Assembly (NCBI GenBank): GCA_964007875.1
Contig: CAXGAH010000011.1
Location: 1-64,000 of the forward strand
Direction: 5' to 3'
DNA: 64,000 nucleotides
Source: UBA1275 sp002323515
Lineage (GTDB): Bacteria > Bacteroidota > Rhodothermia > Balneolales > Balneolaceae
Below are positions 63,117 through 64,000 of the stretch, one piece after another (the first letter of the stretch is position 1; each line of letters starts with the position of its first letter). The position numbers and the translations under genes were made by a program. The notes under the pieces were generated by a model. That model did not search any database. It was not told the origin of the DNA and saw only the letters and a program-made list of their open reading frames with translations.

Positions 63117-64000
63117 TTAAAAAGCGGAGATTAGGTTGGGGATTTCACTCAGGTCTTTCTGATAAAGCACACCAGCGATAGCGCTAGCAGCTAATTCCCC
63201 AATAGCTGTTCGCGTTTCGTGCGTAGCACTTGCAATATGGGGAAGCAGTGTGCAATTAGGTGCGGTGAGTAAATCGGGATGAACGGTTGGCTCAAATTCA
63301 TACACATCAATACCTGCCCCGCCAATCTGCCCCTGATGCAGTGCTTGTGCTAACGCCTGTTCATCTATAACAGGTCCTCTGGAAATATTTAAAAGAATGG
63401 AATGTTCTTGCATTAAGCTAAGGCGTTGGGCGTCGATGAGATGATGTGTACTTTCATGAAGGGGACAATGCAGACTAACGACGTCCGATCTGCTTAGTAG
63501 AGTATCTAGATCTTCTACATAACTTGCTTGAAGAGTCTGTTCAACGGAGGGAGCAACCTTGGTGCGGTTATGATAGTAAATCTCCATCCCGAATGCCTGC
63601 GCTCTTTTTGAAAAAGATTGACCTATGCGTCCCATTCCTATAATGCCAAGTTTTTTGCCCGAGAGTTCCATACCTAAAAATCCCAATGGTTCCCATTGGG
63701 TAAAGAGCCCATCCCTAAGGTATTGCTCGGCTTTGTTAAATCGACGGGTGGTCGCCAATAATAGACCCATTGTAAAATCTGCACACGATTCAGTCAATAC
63801 ATCAGGTGTATTAGCTACATGTATATTACAGCGGTGGGCGGCTTGAACATCAATATTGTTGTAGCCTACAGCAAAATTTGCCACAATTTTTAACTGATGC
63901 GCTGCTTCCAATACCCTAGATGTAACCGGGGTAGATAGCATGCATAGTAAGGCATCATAATGTCCAATTACTTCGAGCAATGACTCCTCGGTCAGAAATT
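63117..64000 (-). CDS. D-2-hydroxyacid dehydrogenase (glyoxylate/hydroxypyruvate reductase type), 5' end cut
   Basis: The frame stays open to the window edge (FLTEESLLEVIGHYDALLCM), so the apparent start at 63980 is not real and the N-terminus lies outside. NAD(P)-binding GIIGMGRIGQSFSKRAQAFG, catalytic arginine in LNISRGPVIDEQAL, glutamate in YEFEPTVHP, and histidine in LPHIASATHETR are all intact. The subgroup with ANFAVGYNNIDV and VANTPDVLTESCADFTMGLL acts on glyoxylate or hydroxypyruvate. It ends 11 bp before the NorM gene. Confidence 0.9.
   Translation of the reverse strand, partial: FLTEESLLEVIGHYDALLCMLSTPVTSRVLEAAHQLKIVANFAVGYNNIDVQAAHRCNIHVANTPDVLTESCADFTMGLLLATTRRFNKAEQYLRDGLFTQWEPLGFLGMELSGKKLGIIGMGRIGQSFSKRAQAFGMEIYYHNRTKVAPSVEQTLQASYVEDLDTLLSRSDVVSLHCPLHESTHHLIDAQRLSLMQEHSILLNISRGPVIDEQALAQALHQGQIGGAGIDVYEFEPTVHPDLLTAPNCTLLPHIASATHETRTAIGELAASAIAGVLYQKDLSEIPNLISAF

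Noticed and set aside
1..64000. CRISPR array, insertion sequence or phage genes
   Set aside because: No regularly spaced repeats, transposase or phage structural gene seen; the only mobile-element sign is the integrase at the left edge.

Overview
The window looks like a chromosome segment of a moderately AT-rich member of the Bacteroidota/Rhodothermota lineage, most probably Balneolaeota-like. Four things suggest this: secreted proteins ending in type-9-secretion-style sorting domains (YPNPFNP ... LGR ... SGVYIY ... MLIK), a TonB receptor with a PorV-like barrel, DUF349 and DUF3822-like proteins, and the gene order rplM-rpsI-rpsB-tsf-pyrH-frr. The taxonomic call is inference; no 16S gene is present.

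Layout. 1-900: the N-terminus of a tyrosine recombinase abuts a tRNA-Pro(GGG), the likely edge of an integrated element extending left of the window, followed by an ABC-transporter relic. 0.9-18 kb: mostly housekeeping genes (GAF-PP2C phosphatase, methylmalonyl-CoA epimerase, cyclophilin lipoprotein, PolX, M14 peptidase, aminotransferase, coaD-rsmD with a DUF3822-like gene and a pseudopilin-like gene, MATE pump, DUF349 and MBL proteins), interrupted by a decayed MscS gene. 18-30.5 kb: a secretome block of two sorting-domain proteins, two lipoproteins, a TonB receptor and a PorV-like barrel. 30.6-33.2 kb: a phosphodiesterase relic, ferredoxin, folP and cdaA. 33.3-36.1 kb: a DNA-damage group (Y-family polymerase, an unknown protein, SRAP peptidase).

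36.1-41.3 kb is the most interesting part: a tight five-gene minus-strand operon encoding a natural FliF/FliG-like fusion, an outer-membrane protein with a CsgG/FlgO-like N-terminal region, a TPR lipoprotein, a MotA homologue and a MotB homologue. No rod, hook, filament or export gene is present. Read together these genes would make an envelope-spanning, ion-driven rotary machine whose rotor ring and C-ring scaffold are one polypeptide. I do not recognise it as a described system.

41.6-50 kb: sufE, a PAS protein, a possible small RNA with a strong terminator, meaB and methylmalonyl-CoA mutase (which work with the epimerase at 2.6 kb), and smc. 50-54.5 kb: frr, pyrH, tsf, rpsB, rpsI, rplM. 54.6-55.7 kb: a decayed CotH/lamin-tail surface protein gene. 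55.9-64 kb: aconitase, a type III polyketide synthase / methyltransferase / FAD monooxygenase operon (phenolic lipid type), a second MATE pump and a 2-hydroxyacid dehydrogenase cut by the window edge.

Four separate pseudogenes (ABC exporter, MscS, ENPP phosphodiesterase, CotH) show that non-core envelope and export functions are being lost in this lineage.
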